A DNA stretch of 64,000 nucleotides from the NCBI RefSeq assembly GCF_001758225.1, contig NZ_MAST01000018.1, forward strand, positions 1-64,000, read 5' to 3'. Shown here piece by piece: positions 44,481 through 53,635 of this stretch. Origin of the DNA: Humibacillus sp. DSM 29435 (GTDB lineage: Bacteria > Actinomycetota > Actinomycetes > Actinomycetales > Dermatophilaceae). The number at the start of each line of letters is the position of its first letter. Positions within the stretch are counted from its first letter, which is position 1. A model generated the notes under the pieces. It had not been told where the DNA came from, ran no database searches, and saw nothing but the letters and a program-made list of their open reading frames with translations. The position numbers were made by a program, and so were the translations under genes.

Positions 44481-45068
44481 TCACGACCGGTCGGCACGTT
44501 CCAGTCCCGACAGCCGCCACCGACCCCCATGACGTGCGAGGCGAACACTCCCCGACGGCGCGACGTCGACGTGGAGGATCGAGGCCGGCCGTGCGGCCAG
44601 TGCGTGCACCACGGCGGCCCTGGCCACGAGCGGCGTCACGACCAGGGTCGCGCCCGCCTCAGGCCAGATCGCCGACCGCGACGCGTCCGACGCAACCGGT
44701 CCGTCGAGCACCCGTCCGACGCGTTCCACCAGACCCGCCAACGACTCGCCGCCGTGAGGGGTCGCGAACGGGTCGATCAACCACTGCTCGAGCCCCCTGG
44801 GGTCATCGGCTGCCACCTGCGCCACAGAGCAGCCCCGCCACCGGCCGGCATCCGGCCCAGCCAGCTCGTCGATCACGCCGGCCACCCGAACGCCGAGGCG
44901 GTCGGCCGTCTGGCGGCACCCCGGCTCGGGCGCCGACCACCACGTCACCGGCATCCGGTGAAGCGCGTCGGAGCTGAGGGGGAGCCCCTCGAGGAGGTCA
45001 CTCTCATCACCGAAGACCAGCTCGCGAGTTCGCTCCGTCTCGCCGTGGGCCAGAAGCATCAGTCGCAC
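44481..45068 (-). CDS. Degenerate histidine phosphatase-family protein
   Basis: The 195-aa protein resembles the phosphoglycerate mutase/alpha-ribazole phosphatase fold. The N-terminal RHG motif is changed to AHG in MLLAHGETER, keeping the histidine but losing the arginine. The second catalytic histidine is replaced by proline in the VVTPLVARAAVVHAL block. GTG 45068 or ATG 45059 are possible starts. It is divergent from the cobalamin riboswitch and cobalt transporter genes, which suggests a B12 link (CobC-like), but activity is doubtful. Confidence 0.7.
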   Translation of the reverse strand: MRLMLLAHGETERTRELVFGDESDLLEGLPLSSDALHRMPVTWWSAPEPGCRQTADRLGVRVAGVIDELAGPDAGRWRGCSVAQVAADDPRGLEQWLIDPFATPHGGESLAGLVERVGRVLDGPVASDASRSAIWPEAGATLVVTPLVARAAVVHALAARPASILHVDVAPSGSVRLARHGGRWRLSGLERADRS

Positions 45069-45097
45069 CGCGCACCATCCTTTTGTGTCTGCTACGT

Positions 45098-45205
45098 TGA
45101 CGACGTTCGCGAGTGACCTGGAAGTCGGTGAGAGTCCGACACGGTCGCGCCACTGTAAGGGAACGGTTCGCCGCTCTCGAGTCAGATACAGCTCACCCGC
45201 CAACT
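45098..45205 (+). promoter_or_regulatory. Cobalamin riboswitch
   Basis: The core GAAGTCGGTGAGAGTCCGAC followed by ACGGTCGCGCCACTGTAA (45121-45157) is the conserved B12 element, including the GCCACTG B12 box. The 3' part AGTCAGATACAGCTCACC (45180-45197) fits the later conserved helix. It ends 38 nt before the cbtB start and should repress cbtBA when adenosylcobalamin is abundant. Confidence 0.92.
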
Positions 45206-45243
45206 CCGCATCGAATGGGTCGCACGAACCCTCAGGAGGAAAC

Positions 45244-45462
45244 ATGGCACACGTCTCTGCCCAACCCACCATCGCACCGGTGATCGTTCCGGTCGTCTCA
45301 CTGCGCTCGGCCTTGCCCTGGCTGCTTTTCGCCCTGCTCCTCGCCGTCATCGTGGCCTACTTCGTAGGGGCCGAACAGGGCGCAACCTCCGTGTTCGCCG
45401 GCACTGCGGTTCACGAGTGGGTGCACGATGCGCGCCACCTGCTCGGGTTCCCCTGTCACTGA
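45244..45462 (+). CDS. cbtB: CbtB family cobalt transporter small subunit
   Basis: The 72-aa protein has one transmembrane helix (LPWLLFALLLAVIVAYFVG) and a C-terminal histidine-rich metal motif (HEWVHDARHLLGFPCH), as in CbtB. AGGAGGA is 3 nt before the ATG. It lies behind a cobalamin riboswitch and 10 bp before cbtA. Confidence 0.93.
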   Translation: MAHVSAQPTIAPVIVPVVSLRSALPWLLFALLLAVIVAYFVGAEQGATSVFAGTAVHEWVHDARHLLGFPCH

Positions 45463-45472
45463 GGGCGACTCG

Positions 45473-46336
45473 ATGATCACCATCCGTGACTTCCTGGTGC
45501 GCGGCCTGCTGGCTGGTCTCGTCGGAGGGGTGCTCGCCTTCGGCGTCGCCTACTTCGTCGGGGAGCCGTCGGTCGACGCATCCATCTCCATCGAAGAGGC
45601 CGGCTCTGCCGCCGAGACCCCCGTGACCAACCCCGCGACCGCAGCGACCGAGACCCACACCCACGGTGACGAGGCCACCGCCGAGCACTCGCACGGCGAG
45701 GGTGAGGCCGTCACAGCGCACAGCCATGGCGGCGAGACGGAGGTGCCGCGCTCGTTGCAGTCGACGGTCGGGCTGCTCACCGGAACCGCCCTGCTCGGAG
45801 TGGCGCTCGGCGGCCTCGTGGGCGTCGGGGCCGGCGTCTCAGTCGGACGACTGGGCCGGCTCGGGGTGAGAGGCACGGCCATCGCGACGGCCGCGACCGG
45901 TTTTCTGGTGCTCTACGCCGTGCCGTTCCTGGCCTACCCACCCAACCCACCCGCCGTCGGACACGGCGACACCATCGGTTACCGCACCATGCTGTACTTC
46001 ACCATGGTCGGTCTCTCGGTCGCCTTCGCCGCCATCGGGCTGATCGCCTGGAAGCGTCTCGAACCACGGGTCGGAGGCTGGCACGCCGGCGTGATCGCCG
46101 TGGCCGGCTACGTCGTCGTGGCAGTGGTGACGATCGCGTTGATGCCCGGCTACAACGAGGTGCCCGACGACTTCCCGGCACAGGTGCTCTTCCAGTTTCG
46201 GCAGGGGAGCCTACTCACCCAGCTTGCCCTGTGGACGGGCATCGGAGTGACGCTCGCCGAGCTGAGCCACCGGTTGGTGACCTCTCGGAGGTCGGTGGCT
46301 CCCGTTGAGCCGGAAGCCACCCCGGTACCCGCCTGA
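45473..46336 (+). CDS. cbtA: CbtA family cobalt transporter subunit
   Basis: The 287-aa membrane protein has five to six hydrophobic segments. A periplasmic-side loop near residues 45-90 is rich in His and Glu (THTHGDEATAEHSHGEG), a likely cobalt-collecting region. It matches CbtA, which with CbtB imports cobalt for B12 synthesis. The operon ends at a long hairpin. Confidence 0.92.
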   Translation: MITIRDFLVRGLLAGLVGGVLAFGVAYFVGEPSVDASISIEEAGSAAETPVTNPATAATETHTHGDEATAEHSHGEGEAVTAHSHGGETEVPRSLQSTVGLLTGTALLGVALGGLVGVGAGVSVGRLGRLGVRGTAIATAATGFLVLYAVPFLAYPPNPPAVGHGDTIGYRTMLYFTMVGLSVAFAAIGLIAWKRLEPRVGGWHAGVIAVAGYVVVAVVTIALMPGYNEVPDDFPAQVLFQFRQGSLLTQLALWTGIGVTLAELSHRLVTSRRSVAPVEPEATPVPA

Positions 46337-46343
46337 CCCAGAT

Positions 46344-46385
46344 CGCGAAACAGCCCGAACCCGTTGGGGTTCGGGCTGTTTCGCG
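46344..46385. terminator. Terminator of cbtBA
   Basis: A perfect 19-bp stem (46344-46362 with 46367-46385) closes a GTTG loop, 7 bp past the cbtA stop. The other side abuts tRNA-Ser by three bases. Confidence 0.9.
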
Positions 46386-46388
46386 TGG

Positions 46389-46476
46389 CGGAGGGCGTGG
46401 GATTCGAACCCACGATGGGCTATGAACCCATAGCGGTTTTCAAGACCGCCGCACTCGGCCACTATGCGAGCCCTCC
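46389..46476 (-). tRNA. tRNA-Ser (anticodon TGA)
   Basis: 88-nt class II tRNA: acceptor GGAGGGC/GCCCTCC, anticodon stem CGGT/ACCG around CTTGAAA, long variable arm, T-loop TTCGAAT. Confidence 0.94.
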
Positions 46477-46516
46477 CGTGCGTGAGCAGTCTACTGGGGC
46501 CAGTCGCACGACCCGA

Positions 46517-47071
46517 CTAGAGGTTCGCGGGCGCGCATGACGACTGGGTGCGGGCTGAGGCGCACAGTCGCACCGACACCGGCAGAACCAGTGCGCCTGG
46601 GTGACCGTCGACGAGGTAGGAGACCCGCAACCCTTTGCCGCTGCCGTCGACCGCGCCGTCCAAGGAGACCGTGTAGGCGAGGAAGGTGACGCGGTCGGCG
46701 GCTCCGCACGCCACCGTGACCGGCACGTGTTCGAAGTCGGCGTCGTGGAGCGACCCGCGCGTGACGTCAACCGTGAGGCCGCCGGCGACAATGGGGAACT
46801 GCCGAACCCCGAAGCCGAGAATCGACAGGTGAGACGAGGTGACGAACTCGACGTCGGTGACCGTGGCTGAGGTGCCGCCGCCGGTCAGGCACAGGTTGCT
46901 CTCGGCCAGGTTGCGGGTCTGAGTGGGCGTCGCGACGTTCATGCCGATGCCGTACTCCCCCGAGCCACCGTGATCGATGCCGTCGCCTGTCGCGAGCGAC
47001 GGCCCTCCGCGCCCGACAGCGAGAGCGAACAGCACCGCCAGAAGGGCCAGGGCCACGAGAACTCTTCGCAC
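46517..47071 (-). CDS. Secreted protein of unknown function
   Basis: The 184-aa product begins with a signal peptide (RRVLVALALLAVLFALAVG). The mature part is beta-rich with two Cys-containing segments (SNLCLTGGG, VTVACG) and a third pair near the C-terminus, suggesting disulfides. No family is recognised. GTG 47071 follows GGAG. Confidence 0.7.
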   Translation of the reverse strand: MRRVLVALALLAVLFALAVGRGGPSLATGDGIDHGGSGEYGIGMNVATPTQTRNLAESNLCLTGGGTSATVTDVEFVTSSHLSILGFGVRQFPIVAGGLTVDVTRGSLHDADFEHVPVTVACGAADRVTFLAYTVSLDGAVDGSGKGLRVSYLVDGHPGALVLPVSVRLCASARTQSSCAPANL

Positions 47072-47189
47072 GATGCTCCGCTCGACTCACGGTTGCCGCC
47101 CATGACGAACCGTTGAGGTCATCACACCACAGGCCGCCACCCCGGATGTCGTGCAGGCGACCGCGATCGGGTCATCCGAGGGTGGTGGG

Positions 47190-47927
47190 TCAGATGAAGA
47201 TCGCGGGGTCGAGCCACTGGTTTTCGGCGTCGCGCTTCGGAAAGCGCACGACGGCAGGAATGCCGGTCGCCACGGCACCGCCGGGCACGTCCTTGACGAC
47301 GACCGAGTTGGCGCCGACCTGCACATCGTCGCCGATGAGCACCGGGCCGAGGATGCGCGCCCCCGCGCCGATGGTCACGCGGTTCCCGACGGTCGGATGC
47401 CGCTTGACCGGGTGCATCGACCGGCCGCCCAGCGTGACGCCGTGGTACATCATGACGTCGTCGCCGACCTCGGCCGTCTCGCCGATGACCACGCCCATGC
47501 CGTGGTCGATGAAGAACCTTCGCCCGAGCCGGGCGCCCGGGTGAATCTCGACACCGGTGGCGAAGCGGACTCCTTGGGCCAGCACCCGCGCCGGCAGGCG
47601 ACCACCGGGTCGCGACCACAGGGCGTGCGTGCCGCGGTGGGCCCAGATGGCAAGCAGCCCGGGCGAGGTCAGCGCCACCTCGACCCGCGAGCTCGCCGCG
47701 GGGTCGCGCTCGATCGCGGCGTCGAGGTCTTCGAGGGCGCGTGAGGCAACCGTGCGAACGAGACCGAGCACAGCGGCGTGGGGCCGGCGTGGGGCGGAGG
47801 CCGTGACTGCCTCGTCACCGTCGGGGGGCGGAACGGCATCCGCACCACGAACGAGCGCCAACGGCGTCAGACTCGTGCAGGCCCCAGAAGTGGTGGCCGG
47901 CGGTTCGGCCGAGGCGGCGTTGCTCAT
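47190..47927 (-). CDS. cysE: Serine O-acetyltransferase
   Basis: The 245-aa enzyme acetylates serine for cysteine synthesis. A hexapeptide-repeat left-handed beta-helix includes [18 protein letters not shown], the catalytic-site [17 protein letters not shown] and [14 protein letters not shown]. The N-terminal ~70 residues are a poorly conserved extension. ATG 47927 follows GGAG. It starts 16 bp after the cysK stop and forms a cysK-cysE operon. Confidence 0.9.
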   Translation of the reverse strand: MSNAASAEPPATTSGACTSLTPLALVRGADAVPPPDGDEAVTASAPRRPHAAVLGLVRTVASRALEDLDAAIERDPAASSRVEVALTSPGLLAIWAHRGTHALWSRPGGRLPARVLAQGVRFATGVEIHPGARLGRRFFIDHGMGVVIGETAEVGDDVMMYHGVTLGGRSMHPVKRHPTVGNRVTIGAGARILGPVLIGDDVQVGANSVVVKDVPGGAVATGIPAVVRFPKRDAENQWLDPAIFI

Positions 47928-47943
47928 GGTCGGCTCCGGTGGG

Positions 47944-48873
47944 TCAGTCGACGAGCCCGTCGAAGAGCACCGTGGAGAGGTAGCGCTCACCGAACGAGGG
48001 GATGATGACCACGATCGTCTTGCCCGCGTTCTCGGGGCGCTGGGCCACCTGCACGGCGGCCGCGATCGCAGCCCCAGAGCTCAGTCCGACGAGCAGGCCC
48101 TCCTCCGTAGCGGCCCGCCGAGCCCACTTCACCGAGGTGTCGATGTCGACGTCGATCACCTCGTCGTAGACCTCACGGTCGAGGATCTCGGGCACGAAGT
48201 TCGCGCCGAGCCCCTGGATCTTGTGGGGGCCGGGGGCGCCGCCGTTGAGGATGGCGCTCTCGGCCGGCTCGACGGCGATGATCTGCACGCTCGGCTTGCG
48301 CGACTTGAGCACCTGGCCGACGCCGGTGATGGTGCCGCCGGTGCCGATGCCGGCCACGACGATGTCGACCTCGCCGTCGGTGTCCTTCCAGATCTCCTCC
48401 GCGGTGGTCCTGCGGTGGATCTCGGGGTTTGCCTCGTTGGCGAACTGACGCGCCAGCACCCCACCGCGCTCAGCGGCGATCTCCTCGGCCTTCGACACGG
48501 CGCCCTTCATGCCGGTCTTCGGGTCGGTGAGGATGAGCTCGGCGCCGAAGGCCCGCAGCAGAGCGCGCCGCTCCTTGCTCATCGACTCGGGCATGGTCAG
48601 CACAACGTCATAGCCACGGGCTGCCCCGACCATCGCGAGCGCGATGCCGGTGTTGCCCGACGTGGCCTCGATGATCGTTCCGCCGGGCTTGAGCTGGCCG
48701 CTGGCCTCTGCCGCGTCGATGATCGCGACGCCGATGCGGTCTTTGACCGAGTTGGCCGGGTTGTAGAACTCGAGCTTCGCCGCGACCGTCGCCGACGCAC
48801 CGTCGGTGACCCGGTTGAGACGAACGAGCGGCGTGTTGCCGACCAGCTTCGTGACGTCGTCGTAAATCGGCAT
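47944..48873 (-). CDS. cysK: Cysteine synthase A
   Basis: The 309-aa PLP enzyme makes cysteine from O-acetylserine and sulfide. The PLP lysine is in NSVKDRIG, the phosphate-binding loop in [10 protein letters not shown] and the cofactor ring site in SSGAAIAA. Length is normal. ATG 48873 is followed by the family N-terminus [18 protein letters not shown]; a longer frame upstream only translates the 15-bp repeats. First gene of the operon. Confidence 0.95.
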   Translation of the reverse strand: MPIYDDVTKLVGNTPLVRLNRVTDGASATVAAKLEFYNPANSVKDRIGVAIIDAAEASGQLKPGGTIIEATSGNTGIALAMVGAARGYDVVLTMPESMSKERRALLRAFGAELILTDPKTGMKGAVSKAEEIAAERGGVLARQFANEANPEIHRRTTAEEIWKDTDGEVDIVVAGIGTGGTITGVGQVLKSRKPSVQIIAVEPAESAILNGGAPGPHKIQGLGANFVPEILDREVYDEVIDVDIDTSVKWARRAATEEGLLVGLSSGAAIAAAVQVAQRPENAGKTIVVIIPSFGERYLSTVLFDGLVD

Positions 48874-48900
48874 GTGCACTGCCCCCTTGGGCGTTGTCGG

Positions 48901-48961
48901 TACAAAGTGGCTGTCGTACAAGTGGCTGTCGTACAAGTGGCTGTCGTACAAGTGGCTGTCG
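48901..48961. repeat. Four 15-bp tandem repeats upstream of cysK
   Basis: TACAAGTGGCTGTCG is repeated at 48917, 48932 and 48947 exactly, with a first copy at 48901 carrying one extra A. The array begins 28 bp upstream of the cysK start. On the cysK strand the unit reads CGACAGCCACTTGTA. A TATAAC-like -10 candidate lies further upstream near 49030, so the array would be in the 5' leader. It might bind a regulator, change leader folding, or be slippage-prone DNA. Confidence 0.9.
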
Positions 48962-49171
48962 GTAGACGGTCGCTCGGGTCTGACCCGGCGGCACGACCCG
49001 CTTCCCCGGCGACAACTGTGCCGCCGTTATACATATTCCAACGAATGCTTATCCGGCGACAGGGGGCGACCAGGATCCGGTCGCCCGGCTCGGTCACCGC
49101 GACCCTCGTCACAGGGGGAGCGCCCCCACTATCCACTAAGCGCTTGCTCACCCACCCGTAGACTCGGGCAC

Positions 49172-51505
49172 ATGAGCGTCCTTCAGATCGTGGCCGCCGT
49201 CGTCTGCCTCGGTGTCACCGCGGTGGCGGTGGCCCTGCTGGTCAAGACCGTGGTCGGCATGGTCGCCACCTTCCGCCTGGGTCAGCCCGACAACCGAGGC
49301 GACGACAAGGGTGCCCGCACCCGCACCCTGGTGCGTGAGTTCCTCGGCCACACCCGCATGTCGCGCCTGCCCGTGGTGGCGGTGGCCCACTGGTTCACGA
49401 TGGTCAGCTTCGGGGTGCTGTTCTTCACCCTGCTCAATGCCTTCGGCCAGCTGTTCAAGCCCGACTTCGCGCTACCGCTGATCGGCCACTTCCCGCCCTT
49501 CGAGTGGGTGACCGAGTTCTTCGCCTGGGCCGGCCTGCTCGGCATCGTCGTGCTCATCGGCATCCGTCAGAAGCACCACCCACGCTCGGCGCCAGGAGAC
49601 GACGGCCGTCGCAGCCGCTTCTTCGGCTCCACCTGGTGGCAGGCCTACTACGTCGAGTTCACCATCCTCGGCGTCACCCTGTGCATCCTGACGCTGCGCG
49701 CCCTCGAGTACGCCCTCGCCAAGGCCGGCGGCACGCAGGGCGACCTTGGGCTCAGCGACGCCAACGGCCTGCACTACCCCCTCACCGGGTGGCTCGGCGA
49801 GATGTTCACCGGCACGTCAGTCACCACCCTCGAGAACGCCATCGTCGTGGTGGCGGCAGTGAAGATCCTCATCTCGTTCGCGTGGATGATCACCATTGCG
49901 CTCGTGCCGACGATGGGCGTGGCCTGGCACCGCTTCCTCGCGTTCTTCAACATCTTCTTCAAGCGCCACGCCGACGGGCGCACCTCCCTGGCCGAGCTGC
50001 AACCGATCATGGTCGACGGGGCGCCCCTCGACTTCGAGAACGTGGAGGAGCTCGACGAGGACGCCGCGCTCGGCGTCGGCAAGGTCGAGGACTTCACCTG
50101 GAAGGGCCTGCTCGACTTCAGCACCTGCACCGAGTGCGGCCGCTGCCAGAGCCAGTGCCCGGCGTGGAACACCGAGAAGCCGCTCAGCCCCAAGCTGCTC
50201 GTCATGACGTTGCGCGACCACGCGAACGCCAAGGCGCCGTGGCTGCTCGCCAGCGAAGAGGTGCGTGCGGCCGGTATCGAGCAGGCCGAGGGCATGGGCG
50301 CGGCGACGCAGGCGGCGGTGGCCACCGAGTCGCTGGTCGGGCCGACCGGCTACGACATCCGGCATCCGCTGCAGGCCTACAACCCGCACGGGCCGGATGC
50401 CGTCATCGACGACGACGTGCTGTGGGCCTGCACCACCTGCGGAGCCTGTGTCGAACAGTGCCCCGTCGACATCGAGCACGTCGACGCGATCGTTGACATG
50501 CGTCGCTACAAGAACCTCATCGAGTCGGCCTTCCCGAGCGAGCTGAACGGCCTGTTCAAGAACCTCGAGAAGAACGCCAACCCGTGGGGTCTGGCGCCGC
50601 GCCTGCGGATGGACTGGGCCAAAGACCTGCCGTTCGAGGTCAAGCAGGTCGGTACCGATGTCGAGAGTGCCGACGAGGTCGACTACCTCTTCTGGGTCGG
50701 CTGCGCCGGCGCCTACGAAGACCGGGCCAAGAAGACGACCCGGGCCGTGGCCGAGCTGCTGCACACGGCGGGGGTCAGCTTCGCGGTGCTCGGCGACGGC
50801 GAGTCGTGCACCGGCGACGCCGCCCGACGCGCCGGCAACGAGTTCCTCTTCCAGATGCTGGCCCAGCAGAACGTCGAGACCCTCGGCGAGGCGGGCGCGA
50901 CCAAGATCGTCGTCACCTGTGCACACTGCTTCAACACCATCAAGAACGAGTACCCGCAGCTCGGTGGGCACTACGAGGTGCTGCACCACACGCAGCTGCT
51001 CAACCGGCTCGTGCGCGAGAAGCGGCTGGTCCCGGTGGCCCGGCCCGGCGAGGCCGCCTCGGCCGGCACCCTCACCGGCGCCGCCTCGACCGGCACCAAG
51101 GTGACCTACCACGACCCCTGCTACCTCGGCCGGCACAACCAGGTCTACGCCCCGCCCCGTGAGCTGCTGCAGATCCTGCCCGGTGTGGAGTACGCCGAGA
51201 TGCAGCGCAGCAAGGAGACCTCGTTCTGCTGCGGCGCCGGCGGAGCCCGGATGTGGATGGAGGAGAAGCTCGGCACCCGCATCAACGCCAACCGCATCGA
51301 CGAGGCCATCGCCACCGGCGCCAACCGCGTCGCCATCGGCTGCCCCTTCTGCAAGGTGATGCTGAGCGACGGCCTGAACGCGAAGAAGGACGAGGACAGC
51401 AGCCTGGCCGACCTCGAGGTGGTCGACATCGCCCAGATGCTGCTCGCGGCGGTGCGACGCGGCGACGGCGACGCCAGGCATGATGCCGCGCTCACGTCCT
51501 CCTGA
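49172..51505 (+). CDS. Heterodisulfide reductase-like (Fe-S)-binding membrane oxidoreductase
   Basis: The 777-aa protein combines an N-terminal membrane part (about residues 1-260, several helices like nitrate reductase gamma/HdrE), two [4Fe-4S] motifs CTECGRCQSQCP (~318) and CTTCGACVEQCP (~419), and two CCG domains ending in PCYLGRHN and CCGAGGARMWME (~685). This is the FadF/GlpC-HdrD layout that passes electrons from flavoproteins to menaquinone. ATG 49172 has only a weak ribosome binding site; relatives start with the same hydrophobic helix. Confidence 0.88.
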   Translation: MSVLQIVAAVVCLGVTAVAVALLVKTVVGMVATFRLGQPDNRGDDKGARTRTLVREFLGHTRMSRLPVVAVAHWFTMVSFGVLFFTLLNAFGQLFKPDFALPLIGHFPPFEWVTEFFAWAGLLGIVVLIGIRQKHHPRSAPGDDGRRSRFFGSTWWQAYYVEFTILGVTLCILTLRALEYALAKAGGTQGDLGLSDANGLHYPLTGWLGEMFTGTSVTTLENAIVVVAAVKILISFAWMITIALVPTMGVAWHRFLAFFNIFFKRHADGRTSLAELQPIMVDGAPLDFENVEELDEDAALGVGKVEDFTWKGLLDFSTCTECGRCQSQCPAWNTEKPLSPKLLVMTLRDHANAKAPWLLASEEVRAAGIEQAEGMGAATQAAVATESLVGPTGYDIRHPLQAYNPHGPDAVIDDDVLWACTTCGACVEQCPVDIEHVDAIVDMRRYKNLIESAFPSELNGLFKNLEKNANPWGLAPRLRMDWAKDLPFEVKQVGTDVESADEVDYLFWVGCAGAYEDRAKKTTRAVAELLHTAGVSFAVLGDGESCTGDAARRAGNEFLFQMLAQQNVETLGEAGATKIVVTCAHCFNTIKNEYPQLGGHYEVLHHTQLLNRLVREKRLVPVARPGEAASAGTLTGAASTGTKVTYHDPCYLGRHNQVYAPPRELLQILPGVEYAEMQRSKETSFCCGAGGARMWMEEKLGTRINANRIDEAIATGANRVAIGCPFCKVMLSDGLNAKKDEDSSLADLEVVDIAQMLLAAVRRGDGDARHDAALTSS

Positions 51506-51521
51506 CGCCCCGCGGCCAGCC

Positions 51522-51576
51522 CGTACGAAAGTGGCCACTCGACCGAGATCCTCAGTCGAGTGGCCACTTTCGTACG
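51522..51576. repeat. Perfect 22-bp inverted repeat, member of a dispersed family
   Basis: Arms 51522-51543 and 51555-51576 are perfect complements (core GTCGAGTGGCCACTTTCGTA) with an 11-nt loop. A partial third copy lies at 51580-51595. It lies between convergent genes ending at 51505 and 51610 and could terminate both. A related copy with the same loop sequence is at 62902-62928. Confidence 0.9.
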
Positions 51577-51609
51577 CACGTCGAGTGGCCTCTTTGACTC
51601 GGTGGCATC

Positions 51610-52251
51610 TCAGGGCGAGGCGGACCGTCGTGAGCGGAGCAAGCCGACCCCGGAGAGCACCACGAGCCCGACGACGGCGATCACGAACGGCCACGAGCCG
51701 GGCCGGGTGCCGTAGGCACCGACCGTGACGTAGAGCGTGGTTCCGGGGACTATCCCGACCGCGGTGGCGAGCACGTAGGAACGCGCAGTCACCGAGGTCA
51801 GCCCGAAGGCATAGTTGAGCGTGCTGAACGGCAGCAGCGGTACCAACCGGGCCATCAGCACGGTGCCGAAGCCGTGCGCGCGGACGGAGTCGTCGAGGCG
51901 CCGCACGCGGTCACTGCCCACCCTTCGCACGACGTCCCCGCCGAGTCGCCGGGCGACCAGGAACGACACGCTGGCCCCGAGCACCGCGGCGACGAGCACG
52001 GCGGGCAGCGCGACGGGCAGGCCGAGCACCGCTCCCCCCGCGATCGTCACCAGAGCGGTCGGGCCGGCCGGCAAGAGCGAGATGCCGACGTAGAGCGCGA
52101 TGAAGACCGGCACCGCCACCGGTCCGACCCCGTCGAGCAGAGACCGCAGATCGGCCTGACTGGGTAGGCCGACCCGGATCTGCACCACGACAGCGACCGC
52201 GACGAGAGCCGCGACGAGCACGAGGCGAACGACCACCGAACGGCGGCTCAC
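51610..52251 (-). CDS. TVP38/TMEM64 (VTT-domain) membrane protein
   Basis: The 213-aa protein has five hydrophobic segments with the VTT/SNARE-associated pattern (GISLLPAGPTALVTIAGGAVLG, then a re-entrant FGLTSVTARSYVLATAVGIVPG region). Bacterial members are related to DedA flippases; substrate unknown. GTG 52251 starts right before the first helix. A longer frame to 52566 has no signal or family match. Confidence 0.82.
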   Translation of the reverse strand: MSRRSVVVRLVLVAALVAVAVVVQIRVGLPSQADLRSLLDGVGPVAVPVFIALYVGISLLPAGPTALVTIAGGAVLGLPVALPAVLVAAVLGASVSFLVARRLGGDVVRRVGSDRVRRLDDSVRAHGFGTVLMARLVPLLPFSTLNYAFGLTSVTARSYVLATAVGIVPGTTLYVTVGAYGTRPGSWPFVIAVVGLVVLSGVGLLRSRRSASP

Positions 52252-52613
52252 CCCTCGCCCGCCGGAAGAGCCCACGGCTCGGTCAACACAGGTCCACGCG
52301 CTGCAGCCGCGGCAACAGACTCCTCGACCGCAGCGGGCACGCCTAACGGCCGCCGACCTGTTGGCCCGGTGACGAGGACGGAAAGACGCCTCGAGCATCT
52401 CGTCCACGTGCGCGTCCACCCCGGCGTACGCCTCATCCGCAGACCGTAGCCGACGGTTCACCCAGGAGACGACCAGTGCGATGGACGACGGCCTGGGAAG
52501 GCGGAGAGCCGTGCGACGCCCCCATGTCAGTGCGGATGCCGGCGCAGGGGTGGCCTTTCGCAGCAATCACGCGCATGCTTGGCAATGAGGTCCTGACGAA
52601 TCCGGGAGGAACG
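52252..52613. other. Intergenic region without a supported gene
   Basis: 362 bp between divergent genes. Reading frames cross it on both strands but without family resemblance or ribosome binding sites until GGAGGAACG before 52614. No hairpin or repeat beyond one GGATGCCG octamer. Confidence 0.5.
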
Positions 52614-53312
52614 ATGTTCAGACGCGCAGCGAGTTTCGTGCCAGACGGGGTGCCGATCCTGTCACGCGGGCGCCACCGCAACGCTCGCAAGGGCGCCTGC
52701 TTCATGGAGATGGCCTCCTTTCTGGCCGGAGAGCAGTGGAGCGACCACCCCGCCTGCACGCATCCGCTGCTCGCCACGGTGGCCCGGTGTGTCAACGACC
52801 TGGCCGACGATGCGACCCGCCAACAGCTGACGCCGATGATCAACGAGGTCATCGGTCTGCACCCCACCGACCCCCAGGTCGATGCCGAGATCGTGCTCTG
52901 CGCGGCTCGGTCCGCCTTACCGGTGGCGCCCGAGGAACGTCAGAACCTGATGGCCATCGCCATCCTGGCCGCAGAGGTCTCGCGCAACCCCGCGGTCGCC
53001 CACGGGGCTCCCCTCAGCCAGGCGTCACGCGCCGCACTCGACGAGGCCCCTCTCGCCGAGAAGTGGGCCCGTTCGTTCATGGCGTCGGCCGGCACCAGTG
53101 GCCAGCCCCTGAAGGAACGCTCGGCTCCGAAGATCTCCGCACTGGCCGTCGAGAGCATCGCGATCTCGTGCACGGCGGACACCGAGGCGAGGCTGGTCGC
53201 GGTGTTGCGCAGCTGCATCGAGGTGACCCGGTCGTTCATGCCCGAGAGCGAGCCGGCCCCGGCCCAGCCCGTCGAGGTGCTCACCCGAGAGACGCTGCGG
53301 GCCACCGTCTGA
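52614..53312 (+). CDS. Conserved actinobacterial protein of unknown function
   Basis: The 232-aa soluble protein starts at ATG 52614 behind GGAGGAACG. Its most distinctive part is NARKGACFMEMASFLAGEQW followed by DHPACTHPLLATVARCVND, a motif I associate with uncharacterised actinobacterial proteins. The rest is mainly alpha-helical. No enzyme motif can be named; the two cysteines and His/Asp in DHPACTH could bind a metal. Confidence 0.75.
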   Translation: MFRRAASFVPDGVPILSRGRHRNARKGACFMEMASFLAGEQWSDHPACTHPLLATVARCVNDLADDATRQQLTPMINEVIGLHPTDPQVDAEIVLCAARSALPVAPEERQNLMAIAILAAEVSRNPAVAHGAPLSQASRAALDEAPLAEKWARSFMASAGTSGQPLKERSAPKISALAVESIAISCTADTEARLVAVLRSCIEVTRSFMPESEPAPAQPVEVLTRETLRATV

Positions 53313-53317
53313 CACGG

Positions 53318-53365
53318 AACACCAGAGCGGCCCCTTCCCACAAGGGAAGGGGCCGCTCTGGTGTT
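53318..53365. terminator. Bidirectional terminator
   Basis: A perfect 22-bp stem (53318-53339 with 53344-53365) closes an ACAA loop, 5 bp after the stop at 53312 and 65 bp past the convergent rpmG stop. Confidence 0.9.
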
Positions 53366-53429
53366 GCGCGGGTCGCAGGCCGGCTCTTGGCTGGATCAGC
53401 GGGTCTTGCGGGTCAGTGGGTCTTGCGGA

Positions 53430-53597
53430 TCAGCGGGTCTCGCGGAAGTCGACGTGCTGACCGGCGATCGGGTCGAACTTCTTCAGCACCAGCCGGTCGG
53501 GCTGGGTGCGGCGGTTCTTGCGCGTGGTGTACGCGAACCCGGTTCCGGCGGTTGACCGGAGCGTGATGACCGGTCGAAGGTCGGTGTGTCTGGCCAT
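53430..53597 (-). CDS. rpmG: 50S ribosomal protein L33, cysteine-free form
   Basis: The 55-aa protein matches L33 ([38 protein letters not shown]). It lacks the two CXXC zinc motifs, so it is the zinc-independent paralogue that replaces the zinc form under zinc limitation in other actinobacteria. A Zur-like box lies 39 bp upstream. GAGAGGAAGAT precedes the ATG. Confidence 0.95.
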   Translation of the reverse strand: MARHTDLRPVITLRSTAGTGFAYTTRKNRRTQPDRLVLKKFDPIAGQHVDFRETR

Positions 53598-53635
53598 TGG
53601 ATCTTCCTCTCGTGGCGGACGGCGCCGCTCGTAGA

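Noticed and set aside
49817-51694. 625-codon minus-strand frame opposite the Fe-S protein gene
   Set aside because: The plus frame carries all cysteine clusters; the minus frame is a shadow.
52252-52566. N-terminal extension of the VTT-domain protein
   Set aside because: Cys/Arg-rich, no membrane segment or family match; GTG 52251 directly precedes the first helix.
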